A DNA stretch of 64,000 nucleotides, from assembly GCA_951812725.1 (NCBI GenBank), contig OX638330.1, forward strand, positions 3,637,405 to 3,701,404, read 5' to 3'. This document shows, piece by piece, positions 17,581-26,978 of the stretch (positions are counted from its first letter, which is position 1; each line of letters starts with the position of its first letter). The position numbers and the translations under genes are program-made. The notes beneath the pieces were generated by a model. It made no database searches, had not been told where the DNA came from, and was given only the letters and a program-made list of their open reading frames with translations. This stretch comes from an uncultured Caldilineaceae bacterium. GTDB lineage: Bacteria > Chloroflexota > Anaerolineae > Caldilineales > Caldilineaceae.

Positions 17581-19170
17581 CTACCGGCTTTCTCTCCAAC
17601 TCATGCTCGCCAGGAGCACGTCGGGCTCCCAGACATCGATCTTGACGGTTGGTGTCAGGGTCTCGACGTTGTACACGACAAGCCGTAACTCGTACACTCC
17701 CGGCGGGAGGCCAGCCGGGATTTCAAGGTCAAACCATGTGTCGACGGGATCTTTTTCTGACCATTTGCTCGTTGCCCTGGACTCCGAGTCGGCCAGGACG
17801 TCGTCCTGGTGGAGGACCTTACGCCCATTCTCGTCGTAGAGGCGCAAGGATATCGCGTAATCGACTTGCATTTCTGGTCCGGTCTGCCAACGCATGCCCA
17901 CTCGGAGAGGGAGATCCCGTCTCAGATTAATCGTCTCGCGGGTGGAAAGGCGCTCGTCGCCCTGCTCCAGTAGATATTCCAGCAGGTCGATGCCGCCGTC
18001 ATAGTTGACCTCCGCGCTTTGCTGGCGCTCTTGCTGAACAGGGTCGCCGCCGCCGGTCATGAGGTGCCGGATACGAGGCAGAAGGTCGGCTGAGGAGGCG
18101 ACCAGCGCGAACTTTCCGTCGGCGATACTGGAGCCGCTAATGCCGATTACCGCGCCTGTATCCGATACGAGGGCGCCTCCGCTTTGTCCGCCGGCGATGG
18201 AAGCGTCGGTCTGAAAATAGGTGATTCCCCCTGAACCGGTTTGCCGCAGACGCGACAGGATCCCTTTTACTATGGTCGGCTGTGGGAAGGATTCGAATTC
18301 GGCCGGGTAGCCAATCAGGTACATATCTGCGCCGATGGGTGTGTTTTCGCCGTCGATCAGGGGGACAGGCTCCATAGAGATGTCGATCGGTCCGAGGACT
18401 GCCAGGTCGGTCTCCAGCTCCCACCCTCTTACCGGTACGCCATCGAATTCGGCTCCGTTGGGAAAGACAACGCGGGCAGTCTCGGAGGGATAGACTACAT
18501 GGCGATTGGTAACGAGGAATCTGCCTTCAATGAGGACGCCGCTGCCACTAGTTTCAGCAGTCTGGATGTAAGCGATTGCCGGTGAAACTTTGGTGAAGAT
18601 CTGGGCGGAGGAGAGCTTCGGCGGGATAAAGATATCTATCGTGGCGCCTTCGGTGTTAGCCGTCGTCACCAAAGGTGCATAGATCCATGCCAACGAACCA
18701 ATAAACCGGATCCGCCACCAGTCGCTCGTCTGGTTAATACCAATGATCGGAAACAGATCTCCTGGCTTCGCAGAGCCGACGATGGGGTAGTAAGTGCCAG
18801 GCCCGCTACGGACTTTCATGTCCCTCTCGACAAGCACGAGCGGCTCGGGTACAGGTGTCTGGGTGGGCTTGGAAGTGACATCGGGGAGAACTTCAGGTAT
18901 TGCCGTCGCGTTGGAAGGAGTAACCGACGAGGTCGGTTGCGCTACCGCGGTTACAAGGGAATTGACGAACTCGGGACGATCCTCAATGAAAAAAGAATAA
19001 GCCAACAGGAAGAGCAGGACACCGATGACTATACTCTGAATCCACCACCTGTTTGCAGGGCGTTTTGATGGCGGAGAGTCGAGGGAATGTCCGCAGTGCC
19101 CGCAGAGTAGCTCTGTTTCCGGGATGAATTGGTCGCAGCCAGGGCAACGTCTATAAAGTGTTTCTGCCAT
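17581..19170 (-). CDS. Membrane-anchored trypsin-like serine protease with N-terminal zinc ribbon and SH3-like domain
   Basis: A 529-residue multi-domain protein. A zinc ribbon at the N terminus uses Cys9, Cys12, Cys23 and Cys26; a single transmembrane helix spans about 43-61; a Thr/Pro-rich linker leads to a bacterial SH3-like domain (about 115-170, with VRSGPGTYYPIVG). The protease domain has the triad His224 (TNRHVV), Asp255 (ETDLAVL) and Ser330 (GGQSGG). The last 120 residues form a beta-rich domain. The ribbon should be cytoplasmic and the protease outside. A DegP-like role in envelope protein control is possible, but no PDZ domain is seen. Two inverted repeats sit just upstream. Confidence 0.88.
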   Translation of the reverse strand: MAETLYRRCPGCDQFIPETELLCGHCGHSLDSPPSKRPANRWWIQSIVIGVLLFLLAYSFFIEDRPEFVNSLVTAVAQPTSSVTPSNATAIPEVLPDVTSKPTQTPVPEPLVLVERDMKVRSGPGTYYPIVGSAKPGDLFPIIGINQTSDWWRIRFIGSLAWIYAPLVTTANTEGATIDIFIPPKLSSAQIFTKVSPAIAYIQTAETSGSGVLIEGRFLVTNRHVVYPSETARVVFPNGAEFDGVPVRGWELETDLAVLGPIDISMEPVPLIDGENTPIGADMYLIGYPAEFESFPQPTIVKGILSRLRQTGSGGITYFQTDASIAGGQSGGALVSDTGAVIGISGSSIADGKFALVASSADLLPRIRHLMTGGGDPVQQERQQSAEVNYDGGIDLLEYLLEQGDERLSTRETINLRRDLPLRVGMRWQTGPEMQVDYAISLRLYDENGRKVLHQDDVLADSESRATSKWSEKDPVDTWFDLEIPAGLPPGVYELRLVVYNVETLTPTVKIDVWEPDVLLASMSWRESR

Positions 19171-19173
19171 TGG

Positions 19174-19239
19174 AAAATCTCAGTCAGATAGAGAGATTTT
19201 CGCCGTCTCCAGTTTTCGCACATTCCAAAAACTGGAGAC
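19174..19239 (-). promoter_or_regulatory. Two adjacent perfect inverted repeats between icd and the protease gene
   Basis: Repeat one: AAAATCTC (19174-19181) with GAGATTTT (19193-19200). Repeat two: GTCTCCAGTTTT (19205-19216) with AAAACTGGAGAC (19228-19239). Both lie between the icd stop and the protease start on the minus strand. The distal one may end icd transcription. The proximal one ends three bases before the protease ATG and includes its only purine-rich ribosome site (GAG), so it could mask translation initiation; this role is inferred. Confidence 0.6.
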
Positions 19240-19294
19240 CCGCTCAGCATGCCCAACTGCGCTGTTACGGGCAATACGTTGCGGCAGCGCGCCC

Positions 19295-20560
19295 TTACAT
19301 ATTGTCGATCAGCGCCTGGCCGAATTCGCTGCACTTGAGGAGTGTCGCGCTCTCCATCAGACGTTCGAAGTCGTAGGTGACCCGTTTCTGGCCAATGGTT
19401 GTTTCCATCGACTGGACGATCAGGTCAGCAGCCCGGTGCCACCCCAGATGGCGCAGCATCATTTCGCCGGACAGAATTACCGACGAAGGATTGACCTTAT
19501 CCTGGCCGGTGTATTTGGGAGCGGTGCCGTGGGTGGCCTCGAAAATGGCACGGCCAGTCTCGTAGTTAATGTTGGCACCGGGAGCGATACCGATACCGCC
19601 CACCTGTGCAGCCAGGGCATCGCTGATATAGTCGCCATTCAGATTGAGGGTTGCCAAGATGTCGTACTCGGCCGGGCGGGTAAGGATCTGTTGCAACATA
19701 GCATCGGCGATGACATCCTTAATGATAATGTCTCCGTCCTCTGCGGCCGGTATTTGGCGCCAGGGGCCGCCATCAAGAAGCTGGGCGCCGAAGCTCTCAT
19801 CGGCGGTCTGGTAGCCCCAGTTGCGGAAGGCCCCTTCAGTGAACTTCATGATGTTGCCTTTGTGCACAAGCGTCACACTCTCGCGCCCGTTGTCAAGCGC
19901 GTATTGGATGGCGGCGCGCACGAGGCGGTCTGTGCCCTCCTGGCTGACCGGCTTGATGCCAAAGCCGGCAGTGTCGGGAAAACGAACTTTGGTGTAACTT
20001 TCGGCGAAGGCTTCGCTGAACAGCCGCTTGAAACGCTCGGCTTCCTCAGTTCCTTCCTCGAACTCGATTCCTGCGTAAATGTCCTCTGTGTTTTCGCGAA
20101 AGATTACCATATCCACCAGGTTCGGCTGCTTGACCGGGCTGGGGACGCCATTGAAGTAACGAACAGGACGCACGCAGGCATAGAGATCCAGCCGTTGGCG
20201 CAGGGCGACGTTAATACTGCGAATGCCGCCTCCTACCGGAGTTGTCAGAGGGCCTTTTAGCGCGACCATATATTCGTCGATTGCGTCCAAAGTTTCCTGT
20301 GGCAGCCATACGATCTCCTGGTAGACATCGTTGGCCTTGTCGCCGGCGTAGACCTCCATCCAGACGATTTTTTTCTGGCCGCCGTATGCCTTGGCTACCG
20401 CGGCATCCAGCACGGGCTGGCTAGCCGCCCAGATGTCCGGACCAGTGCCGTCGCCTTCAATGAAACAGACGATGGGATTGTCTGGCACCTGTAAATTTCC
20501 GTCCTGATCGATGTCGATCCTTTCGCCTTCGGTGGGAACGACAATCTTCTCGTACGCCAT
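19295..20560 (-). CDS. icd: NADP-type isocitrate dehydrogenase
   Basis: A 421-residue TCA-cycle enzyme converting isocitrate to 2-oxoglutarate and CO2. Family motifs include [11 protein letters not shown] near the N terminus, the substrate phosphate/Ser loop region in [30 protein letters not shown], and the metal-binding Asp region [17 protein letters not shown]. The nucleotide-binding segment is [10 protein letters not shown]. Length equals the E. coli-type enzyme. GGAGG precedes ATG 20560. The short-chain dehydrogenase gene ends 38 bp upstream on the same strand, so they may be cotranscribed. NADP preference is by family likeness only. Confidence 0.94.
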   Translation of the reverse strand: MAYEKIVVPTEGERIDIDQDGNLQVPDNPIVCFIEGDGTGPDIWAASQPVLDAAVAKAYGGQKKIVWMEVYAGDKANDVYQEIVWLPQETLDAIDEYMVALKGPLTTPVGGGIRSINVALRQRLDLYACVRPVRYFNGVPSPVKQPNLVDMVIFRENTEDIYAGIEFEEGTEEAERFKRLFSEAFAESYTKVRFPDTAGFGIKPVSQEGTDRLVRAAIQYALDNGRESVTLVHKGNIMKFTEGAFRNWGYQTADESFGAQLLDGGPWRQIPAAEDGDIIIKDVIADAMLQQILTRPAEYDILATLNLNGDYISDALAAQVGGIGIAPGANINYETGRAIFEATHGTAPKYTGQDKVNPSSVILSGEMMLRHLGWHRAADLIVQSMETTIGQKRVTYDFERLMESATLLKCSEFGQALIDNM

Positions 20561-20598
20561 CAGTGCAAAGCCTCCAATTGGGGTGGTTAAAACAGTAC

Positions 20599-21417
20599 TT
20601 AAGCCAGGTCTTCTTCTACTTTTGCAAGCCAGTGCGCGTCAGCACGGCTGAATATTTCGCCGGAGCGTTGCCGGCTCCATGGTCCGACGAGCCAATAGAT
20701 CAAGCGTGCGGCCGATTCCGGACTAAGCAGACTGCCCTGGTGGTGGGCTTCATGAAAGCGACTGAAGTCCAGACTCGAATCGTAGGTGTCGATGCTGCGA
20801 ATGTCCGCCTGCATTTCAGTATCGACCATGCCGGGCGCGAGAGCGTTAACGGTCAGGCCGGTCACGCCCTCGGCCAGCAGTTCCGCGGCCAGGTAGCGGG
20901 TCAGCACGTTGAGACCGGCTTTGGAGGCGCTGTAGGCACTCCAACCGGGCACAACGCTATCGGCTGCGCCGCTGGTGATGTTGAGGATGCGGCCGTAACG
21001 CTGTTCAATCATAATAGGCAGGACGTTGCGGGCCATCTGAAACGGACCGATGAGATTGCAATGGATATTGTAAGCCCATTCCTCCGGGTCGGCCTCAAAT
21101 ACTTGATCCACCGGCCAGACGATGCCGGCGTTGTTGACCAGGATATCGACGCGGTCGAATTGGGTAAGGGCCGCTTCCACTACCTCTTCGATCTGATCGG
21201 GGTTGGCGACATCGCAAGGAACAGCGATGGCCTTTGCGCCTGCGCCCCTGATTTCTCTGGCGACAGCCTCAATCTGGTCGTCGCTGCGTGCAGTGAGGAC
21301 GACGGCCGCGCCGGCCGCGGCCAACAAGTGTCCCGCGGCCGCGCCGATGCCGCGCCCGCCTCCGGTGATGATCGCTACCTGACCTTGAAGTTTCTTCACT
21401 GTCGTGCGTTGCGCCAT
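20599..21417 (-). CDS. SDR family oxidoreductase
   Basis: A classical short-chain dehydrogenase of about 272 residues. ATG 21417 is taken as start; a TTG at 21447 would add ten residues. The cofactor loop is [16 protein letters not shown] follows strand four, and the active site is Ser with YSASK (Tyr-x3-Lys). [13 protein letters not shown] is typical after the active site. The Arg in TARSDDQ after strand two suggests NADP. Substrate is unknown. It precedes icd closely on the same strand. Confidence 0.88.
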   Translation of the reverse strand: MAQRTTVKKLQGQVAIITGGGRGIGAAAGHLLAAAGAAVVLTARSDDQIEAVAREIRGAGAKAIAVPCDVANPDQIEEVVEAALTQFDRVDILVNNAGIVWPVDQVFEADPEEWAYNIHCNLIGPFQMARNVLPIMIEQRYGRILNITSGAADSVVPGWSAYSASKAGLNVLTRYLAAELLAEGVTGLTVNALAPGMVDTEMQADIRSIDTYDSSLDFSRFHEAHHQGSLLSPESAARLIYWLVGPWSRQRSGEIFSRADAHWLAKVEEDLA

Positions 21418-21669
21418 TAGAGTAGGTGCTTTGTCTCCCCTCGACAAGGCTGGGAAACGACAGGCATGGTGGTCAACGGCGGGTTGCCCGCTGCGTTAAT
21501 GTTCGTCCCTAAACTGTCGTGCAGTGTACCAGAAGCGCACGAAATCAACTATTTTATGGGATGGGCGCATACAGTATTAGGGCAGTGTGTGTCATAATAT
21601 CGCGAGTGGCGCCTTGATTGGGCGCCTGCGTCGAAAGACTTGAAAAAACTTAAGGGGAACTTCCAAGAA

Positions 21670-22065
21670 ATGTATAACTTTTTCACACAAGCCCATGACG
21701 GCTGGCACTATTTGGCAGCGCTGGCAATGGTTGTAGCGGTAGCTGCGTTTCTAGTCAATTGGCTGCGTGGGCAAGAGTGGAGCAGGTTGGAGCAACGAAT
21801 CGGGCTATACGCCATCATTGTTGTGGACATCCAGTTGCTGCTGGGGCTGACTCTGTGGGGCGTGGGTGCGAATTTGGGCATAGTAGGAGCAAACCCAGTC
21901 CGTACTATAGAACACCCCTTTACGATGCTGCTCGCTATTGTTCTGCTGCACGTCGGCTGGGTATGGACAAAGAAGTCGGATGTGTCGGTCCGTTTGCGGA
22001 ACGGCGCCTTGACATTTGTTGTCGCGGGGCTGTTAGTGCTGGCAGGCTTGACGCGCGTCTATTAA
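21670..22065 (+). CDS. Small four-helix membrane protein, cytochrome-b-like
   Basis: A 131-residue protein with four predicted transmembrane helices. ATG 21670 is chosen since AAGGGGA lies just upstream; a TTG at 21640 would extend it. Conserved-looking His residues occur in AHDGWHYL before helix one and in TIEHPFTM before helix three, and another in LLHVGWVW. The arrangement resembles small heme-binding membrane proteins of unknown role found in several phyla, often labelled cytochrome b. Heme binding is inferred. It is alone on the plus strand and followed by a terminator. Confidence 0.7.
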   Translation: MYNFFTQAHDGWHYLAALAMVVAVAAFLVNWLRGQEWSRLEQRIGLYAIIVVDIQLLLGLTLWGVGANLGIVGANPVRTIEHPFTMLLAIVLLHVGWVWTKKSDVSVRLRNGALTFVVAGLLVLAGLTRVY

Positions 22066-22083
22066 ATTCTGAAGTGGAACATA

Positions 22084-22128
22084 GGATGGAGCGGCCGGTT
22101 CAACTTCGGCGGCGGCTCCATCCGTTTT
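22084..22128 (+). terminator. Rho-independent-like terminator
   Basis: A 9-bp perfect stem GGATGGAGC (22084-22092) with GCTCCATCC (22115-22123), an internally structured GC-rich loop, then GTTTT. It lies between the four-helix protein gene and the convergent fabF end, and fits termination of the plus-strand transcript. Confidence 0.7.
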
Positions 22129-22158
22129 CATATTGCGGGGCTTTGGCTCGTCCCGCTG

Positions 22159-23388
22159 TCAGCCGTCGTATTCAGCAAAAGCGGCCACGACATTTTGTCC
22201 GCCGAAACCGAAGGCATTGACGATGGCGTGGCGGACGGGACAGTGGAGTGGTTTATTGCCGACGACGTCAACCCCCAGGTCGGGGTCTTCAGTATAGTTG
22301 ATTGTCGGAGGGATTATATTCTCACGGATTGACATGACCGCGGCCAGTGCGGACTCGGCGCCGGCGGCGCCCAAGGCATGGCCGACCATGCTTTTGATGC
22401 TGGTGGTCTTGGGCGTTGGCTGACCGAAAACCTGGCGGATGGCGAGCGCTTCGACCTCATCGTTCAACTCTGTACCTGTACCGTGGGCGAGGATCAGGTC
22501 CACGTCTTCAGGGGCGAGGTGAGAAAAGCGCAGGGCTTTTCGAATGGCGCGGCTGGCGCCTTCGGCACTGGGGTCGGGTGCGGTCAGGTGGTAAGCGTCG
22601 CCGGTAAGTGCGCCGCCGAGCACTTCTGCATAGATGTTGGCCCCGCGCGCTTTGGCATGCTCCTCAGTCTCCAGGATCATCGTTACGGCGCCTTCGCCGC
22701 TGACAAATCCATTTCGATCGATAGAGAAGGGACGGCAGGCCTGCTGGGGTCTGTCGGTATCTTTGGAAAGCGGTCCCATATTACCGAAGGCCGCAAAAGT
22801 CAACATCGAGATCGCCGATTCTGTGCCGCCGGCGATCATCACATCGGCTTCACCCCTCTGCAAAAAGTGAAACGCCTCCAAGATCGAGTAATGGCCACTG
22901 GCGCAGGCTGCGGCGCTGGTCATGACAGGTCCGCGGGCACCAACTGCCATGGAGACGACACAGCTTGCCGCATTGGCCATGGCGCTGGGTACAACGAAGG
23001 GACCTACCGTCTTCCAGGACTTTTCGACCAGCTTTTCGGTGGCATGCTCGATTTCGATGATGCCGCCGCCGCCGGTGGCCATCATTACACCGACCTCGTC
23101 GCGATTCTCGTCGGTGATATCCAGACCTGCGTCGGTCAACGCTTGTTTAGTGGCAGCTACGGCAAACTGAGTCGCGCGGGCGGTGCGGCGGATGAACTTG
23201 CGATCCATATATTGCCGTGCGTCGAACCCCTTTACCTCACAGGCTATGCTATAGGGCATTCCCCCGGGATCGAATAGAGTCAATGCCCCAGCACCGGATT
23301 TACCGACCAGCAGGTTTTTCCAAAATGTGTCTGGGTCATTGCCTATGGGTGTGATCGCGCCCATGCCTGTGATCACAATCCGTTTCAT
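22159..23388 (-). CDS. fabF: Beta-ketoacyl-ACP synthase II
   Basis: A 409-residue condensing enzyme of fatty acid elongation. It has the thiolase fold with the nucleophile Cys in SAAACASGHYSI and the two catalytic His in AHGTGTELND and MVGHALGAAGA. MKRIVITGMGAITPIG at the N terminus and NAFGFGGQN at the C terminus are typical of FabF. AAGGAAAGC precedes the ATG. No acpP or other fab genes lie beside it, so it appears to be a single gene here. A FabF-like KS of a polyketide system is less likely because no partner domains are present. Confidence 0.93.
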   Translation of the reverse strand: MKRIVITGMGAITPIGNDPDTFWKNLLVGKSGAGALTLFDPGGMPYSIACEVKGFDARQYMDRKFIRRTARATQFAVAATKQALTDAGLDITDENRDEVGVMMATGGGGIIEIEHATEKLVEKSWKTVGPFVVPSAMANAASCVVSMAVGARGPVMTSAAACASGHYSILEAFHFLQRGEADVMIAGGTESAISMLTFAAFGNMGPLSKDTDRPQQACRPFSIDRNGFVSGEGAVTMILETEEHAKARGANIYAEVLGGALTGDAYHLTAPDPSAEGASRAIRKALRFSHLAPEDVDLILAHGTGTELNDEVEALAIRQVFGQPTPKTTSIKSMVGHALGAAGAESALAAVMSIRENIIPPTINYTEDPDLGVDVVGNKPLHCPVRHAIVNAFGFGGQNVVAAFAEYDG

Positions 23389-23742
23389 GCTTTCCTTCCT
23401 TATTCATCCTAGTCGCGCCCCTAAGGATTTGGGGCGCATATCACACTATCGGGCGAAGCGTGGCAGCTGGGCACATTAACTTCTGTTTCGCTTGCTTGCT
23501 ACAACGTCCCGGACAATTGAAAATGAGCAGTTGCCTGAGCCTGTCTATGACAGGCGGCACTTTCTCAGGGTCTGCAAATCGAGCATGTGGAGATTATAGA
23601 GTAGAGAAGTCTTGACGTCAAAATCATAGTGATTTTCTGGAAAATTACAAAAAGGGGAAATAACAAGGAGTGAAAAGGGCCCACAGGCAAGCCGAACGTA
23701 CTGGGTAGAGCCGCGTCGCGTTTTCCTTCCTGACTGCTGCGG
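23389..23742. other. Intergenic region upstream of fabF, 354 bp
   Basis: No gene seen. Two structured elements: a 7-bp stem GCGCCCC/GGGGCGC close upstream of the fabF start (about 23416-23438), and a compound hairpin at 23534-23569 with GCCTGTC-TAT-GACAGGC inside CCTGAG/CTCAGG arms. These lie in the probable fabF leader; their roles are unknown. Confidence 0.45.
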
Positions 23743-24684
23743 TTACGCCTTTCCCAGAAGAGCCGCTAACAGCGCCATACGGATGTACATGCCGTTGCGC
23801 ATCTGACTAAAGTAGGCGGCCCGGGGGTCGTCGTCGATGGCGTAGCTGATCTCGCCGACACGCGGCAGCGGGTGCATAACAATCATTTTCTCCTTGGCCT
23901 GGGCCATCAGTTCCGAGTCGACTACGAAATAGTCTTTGACTCTATCGTATTCGGCCAGGTCGGTAAAACGTTCTCGCTGCACACGGGTCATATAGAGGAC
24001 ATCCGCTTCACCGATGACCGAGTGCAGGTCTTCAACCTGGCTATAAGAGTGCCCGGACGCATGAACAGCATCAATCACATCGGCAGGAAGACGCAGGATT
24101 TCCGGGCTGACGAATACAAAGGAGACATTATAGTTAAGGAGAAGTTTGGTCAAGCTATGCACTGTGCGCCCATAGCGAAGGTCTCCGACCATCACGACTT
24201 TCAGTTCGTCGATTTGCTGCAACTCTTCCTGTACCGTGAATAGGTCTAGCAGGGCCTGGGTAGGGTGTTCGCCAACACCATCACCAGCGTTGATGACCGG
24301 CTTTTCCGCATAGTAGGCGGCGGTTGCGGCTGCGCCGACATCCGGATGGCGAATGACGATTACGTCGGCGTAGCACTCAAGCGTACGGATGGTGTCTGGC
24401 AGACTCTCGCCTTTACTGATAGAACTATACTGGACATTGTTGATAGGGATGACCTGCCCGCCCAGGCGCTGCATGGCCGCTGTGAAGCTGGAGCTGGTGC
24501 GGGTAGACGGTTCATAGAAGAGATTGGCCAGGATTTTGCCCTGCAACAACTCGGCGCCGCCGAAACGCTCGACCAGAATACGCATCTCGTGAGCAATGCC
24601 AAAGACGGCGTTAAGCGAAGCGCGATCGAACTGGTTGACACTGAGAATGTCCTCACCTGCAAAGCTCTCAATCGTGTTTGTCAT
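23743..24684 (-). CDS. pyrB: Aspartate carbamoyltransferase catalytic subunit
   Basis: A 313-residue enzyme joining carbamoyl phosphate and aspartate in pyrimidine synthesis. The carbamoyl-phosphate loop STRTSSSF, the [14 protein letters not shown] site ([15 protein letters not shown]), and the C-terminal aspartate-binding [10 protein letters not shown] are all present. No regulatory pyrI gene is seen. The dihydroorotase gene lies upstream on the same strand, but 404 bp with a dispersed repeat separates them, so the two may no longer form one operon. Confidence 0.95.
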   Translation of the reverse strand: MTNTIESFAGEDILSVNQFDRASLNAVFGIAHEMRILVERFGGAELLQGKILANLFYEPSTRTSSSFTAAMQRLGGQVIPINNVQYSSISKGESLPDTIRTLECYADVIVIRHPDVGAAATAAYYAEKPVINAGDGVGEHPTQALLDLFTVQEELQQIDELKVVMVGDLRYGRTVHSLTKLLLNYNVSFVFVSPEILRLPADVIDAVHASGHSYSQVEDLHSVIGEADVLYMTRVQRERFTDLAEYDRVKDYFVVDSELMAQAKEKMIVMHPLPRVGEISYAIDDDPRAAYFSQMRNGMYIRMALLAALLGKA

Positions 24685-24801
24685 CTGTCCTTTGCCTGTA
24701 CTTCATAATTTAGGTTTTGGTGTAACTACTCAGCCGCAACTGATTCGCAGCCCTGAAAGAGGCGAGCAAAGGTGTTCTGTCTCCCCTCAATGTTGTATTT
24801 T

Positions 24802-24866
24802 GGGCGGTCGGGCCTTCGGCCCTCCCTTGTGCAGGGGCTGCGCCCCCGCAACGCCCCCCTACAAAA
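24802..24866 (+). repeat. Dispersed double-hairpin repeat, copy 2
   Basis: A 65-bp core identical to copy 4 at 47859. Weaker likeness to copy 4 continues for about 120 bp to the right, including CTTCTTCGCA and GCCTGAATGGT stretches, so the ancestral element was near 190 bp. It lies in the 404-bp gap 24685-25088 between pyrC and pyrB, which holds no gene. Confidence 0.92.
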
Positions 24867-25088
24867 CCATCCCTCACCGACCGTGTGCCTTCTTCGCAAC
24901 CTGTCGACTGGCGAGCATGGCGGCGGCTGCACACCAGTTGCGTCACCAAGAGCCTGAATGGTTCCAAGGATGACTGGCTGGTCAACTACTGTGGCTTAGT
25001 AGTCACGTTTTGGCTAAGAACGCGTACCCTGGCCTCAAGTAGAGATTGCGCCGAGGCTGGTAATACAGGTCAGACCTGGGATTCGCCC

Positions 25089-26291
25089 CTACCCGGTTTC
25101 CTGGAAGAGAACGCGCCCACTGCCAGGCGCGGCCAGGACTCGCTCACCATCAAAAACTGTTTCACCCCTTAGGACCACCTTTTCGATCCGACCCTTCACG
25201 TGCCGTCCGGCAAAAGGCGTCCAGCCGCAGCGTGTGCGCATTTGCCCATCGTTCAGTTCGTACTCCTGGTTCGCGTCCACCTCAATCCAGGTCTGCGGCT
25301 GCTCCGCAAAACCGTAGATGCGCCGGGGGTTTTCGACGCAGCGCAAAAGCAGGTCGTCCAGCTCCAGTTGTCCGGCGTCGATTGCTGTCAGCAGCAGGGG
25401 GAGCATTGTTTCTACGCCGGGGACTCCGGGGAACGGGACGTCTGAGGCGTTAGCGCTGCCGCTCTCTTCTTCGCTTTCTTCAGGTGAATGCATGCCCTTT
25501 TCGGAGAAGGTATGCGGCGCGTGGTCGGTGGCAAAAATGTCGATGACGTCCAAATTTTCCCATAGCGCCGCTACATCGTCCGGTGAGGCCAATTTCGGCC
25601 GCATGTCGAACCGGCTGCCACCGCGCTTATAGTCCTCTTCGGTCAAAAAGAGATGATGGGGAGTGGCTTCGCAAGTGACAGGGATACCCTTATCTTTAGC
25701 CGCCCGAATTATCTCAATTTCGCTGCGGCGACTGACGTGAACAATATGCAGCGGCACCTGATAGAGTTGGCTGAGAGCCAGACAGACTGGTACCATCAGC
25801 TCTTCTGCATGGACAGCTACGGGTCCGAGAGAAGATGTGGAAACCTGAGCCGAATTGTCGCGCCCGGTGCTGGAGGGCGGCGGGGACTGACGCCAGCCGT
25901 CCAGTTCGTCTGCGCGCTCCGCCCAGGTACGGAATAGGCGATGAAGCAGGCCCAGTTCTTCAATGCGCAGGCTGCCGAATGTTTCGTTGACGTAGATTTT
26001 CAGACCGCACGCCCTATTTGCAACCGGCAGGTAGGCATCAACGTCGGCCACGGTTGCGCCGACAAACAATCCTATATCGCAGACTGCCATAGACGCAGCC
26101 AGTCTCACCTTTTCTTGAAGATTTGCCGGGGTGGAAGTGGGGGGAACGGTGTTGGGCATGTCCAACACGGTGGTCACGCCGCCGGCCAGGGCGGCGCAGG
26201 TGCCGGAATGGAGATCCTCTTTCTGGGTGTAGCCCGGTTCCCGGAAGTGGACATGGGCGTCAACGAGCCCGGGCAGGCGCAAAGTCGTCAT
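25089..26291 (-). CDS. pyrC: Dihydroorotase, CAD-like
   Basis: A 400-residue amidohydrolase forming dihydroorotate. Metal ligands are visible: His13 and His15 in [10 protein letters not shown], the carbamylated Lys98 in [11 protein letters not shown], His161 in VHAEE, a His in HIVHVS, and the catalytic Asp in ATDHAPHT. The LKxYxNETF motif resembles the dihydroorotase domain of animal CAD more than the E. coli enzyme. A hydrophilic insert at about 133-156 (Pro/Ser-rich) is unusual. Inverted copies of a dispersed repeat lie on both sides. Allantoinase or hydantoinase is less likely, given pyrB nearby. Confidence 0.9.
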   Translation of the reverse strand: MTTLRLPGLVDAHVHFREPGYTQKEDLHSGTCAALAGGVTTVLDMPNTVPPTSTPANLQEKVRLAASMAVCDIGLFVGATVADVDAYLPVANRACGLKIYVNETFGSLRIEELGLLHRLFRTWAERADELDGWRQSPPPSSTGRDNSAQVSTSSLGPVAVHAEELMVPVCLALSQLYQVPLHIVHVSRRSEIEIIRAAKDKGIPVTCEATPHHLFLTEEDYKRGGSRFDMRPKLASPDDVAALWENLDVIDIFATDHAPHTFSEKGMHSPEESEEESGSANASDVPFPGVPGVETMLPLLLTAIDAGQLELDDLLLRCVENPRRIYGFAEQPQTWIEVDANQEYELNDGQMRTRCGWTPFAGRHVKGRIEKVVLRGETVFDGERVLAAPGSGRVLFQETG

Positions 26292-26978
26292 GGTTCCCCC
26301 GCAGTATACGGATAAAACTGCCCAATTCTACTTGAATGTTGCAGATGCGGCAACAGAAGAACCGGCTGTGATCTGTTACAGGACAGCGAGGAGGAATTGA
26401 CTGAACTGGAAGACTCAGGACTTGGGGGTGGATAGAACTACGGGTAAAGAATCGGTTCCGGTTCGGTGGGTCTGCTTTTGTGAATGGGAGACTGCTACTA
26501 ATCCACATACAGTTTCTGACTTGACGAGCTCCTTATCCTTACCGCCAAGCGGGTATTCTGTCTGCGAATCAGGTGTGCGGCCGCATCGGTGGTATGAGGA
26601 CAAAGGGTCGTTGAGGCGTGGTTTTGGAGGGGGGCGTTGCGGGGGATCTCCCCCGCACAAGGGAGGGCCGAAGGCCCGACCGCCCATATATTGAAGAGGA
26701 GAAAAAAACAGTTTCGCTCGCTTCACTCCGGGTCGCGAATTTTATATGACTGAGATGTCGCATTCGGAGTGAGACTTCAGAGCCCGAATGCATTGGGATT
26801 CGCCAAAACCCGCCACACTTGACCAGTGAATAGGCTACTGCTATCCTTACGCCAACTCTGAGTTGGAGAGTTGTGGGAACTGCCCGACCAGTTGAAGTCG
26901 TCGCTCTTGGGCTAAACTAATTACCCGCACCGCAACAGAAGCAGGCTCTGGCGGCATACCGTTCGTTTCCGATTAGGA
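26292..26978. other. Divergent intergenic region between pyrC and hemC, 687 bp
   Basis: Holds repeat copy 3 (26622-26685) and otherwise no recognisable gene. Promoters for pyrC (minus) and hemC (plus) must lie here, but no strong -35/-10 pair was found. The AGGA directly adjoining the hemC ATG is too close to serve as a normal ribosome site. Confidence 0.45.
26622..26685 (-). repeat. Dispersed double-hairpin repeat, copy 3 (variant stem)
   Basis: In reverse orientation. The second hairpin differs from the other copies, reading GCGGGGGAGATCCCCCGC when turned to the common orientation, a stem of seven perfect pairs in place of an interrupted one. The rest of the core is the same. Together with copy 2 it brackets pyrC in opposite orientation. 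Confidence 0.9.
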
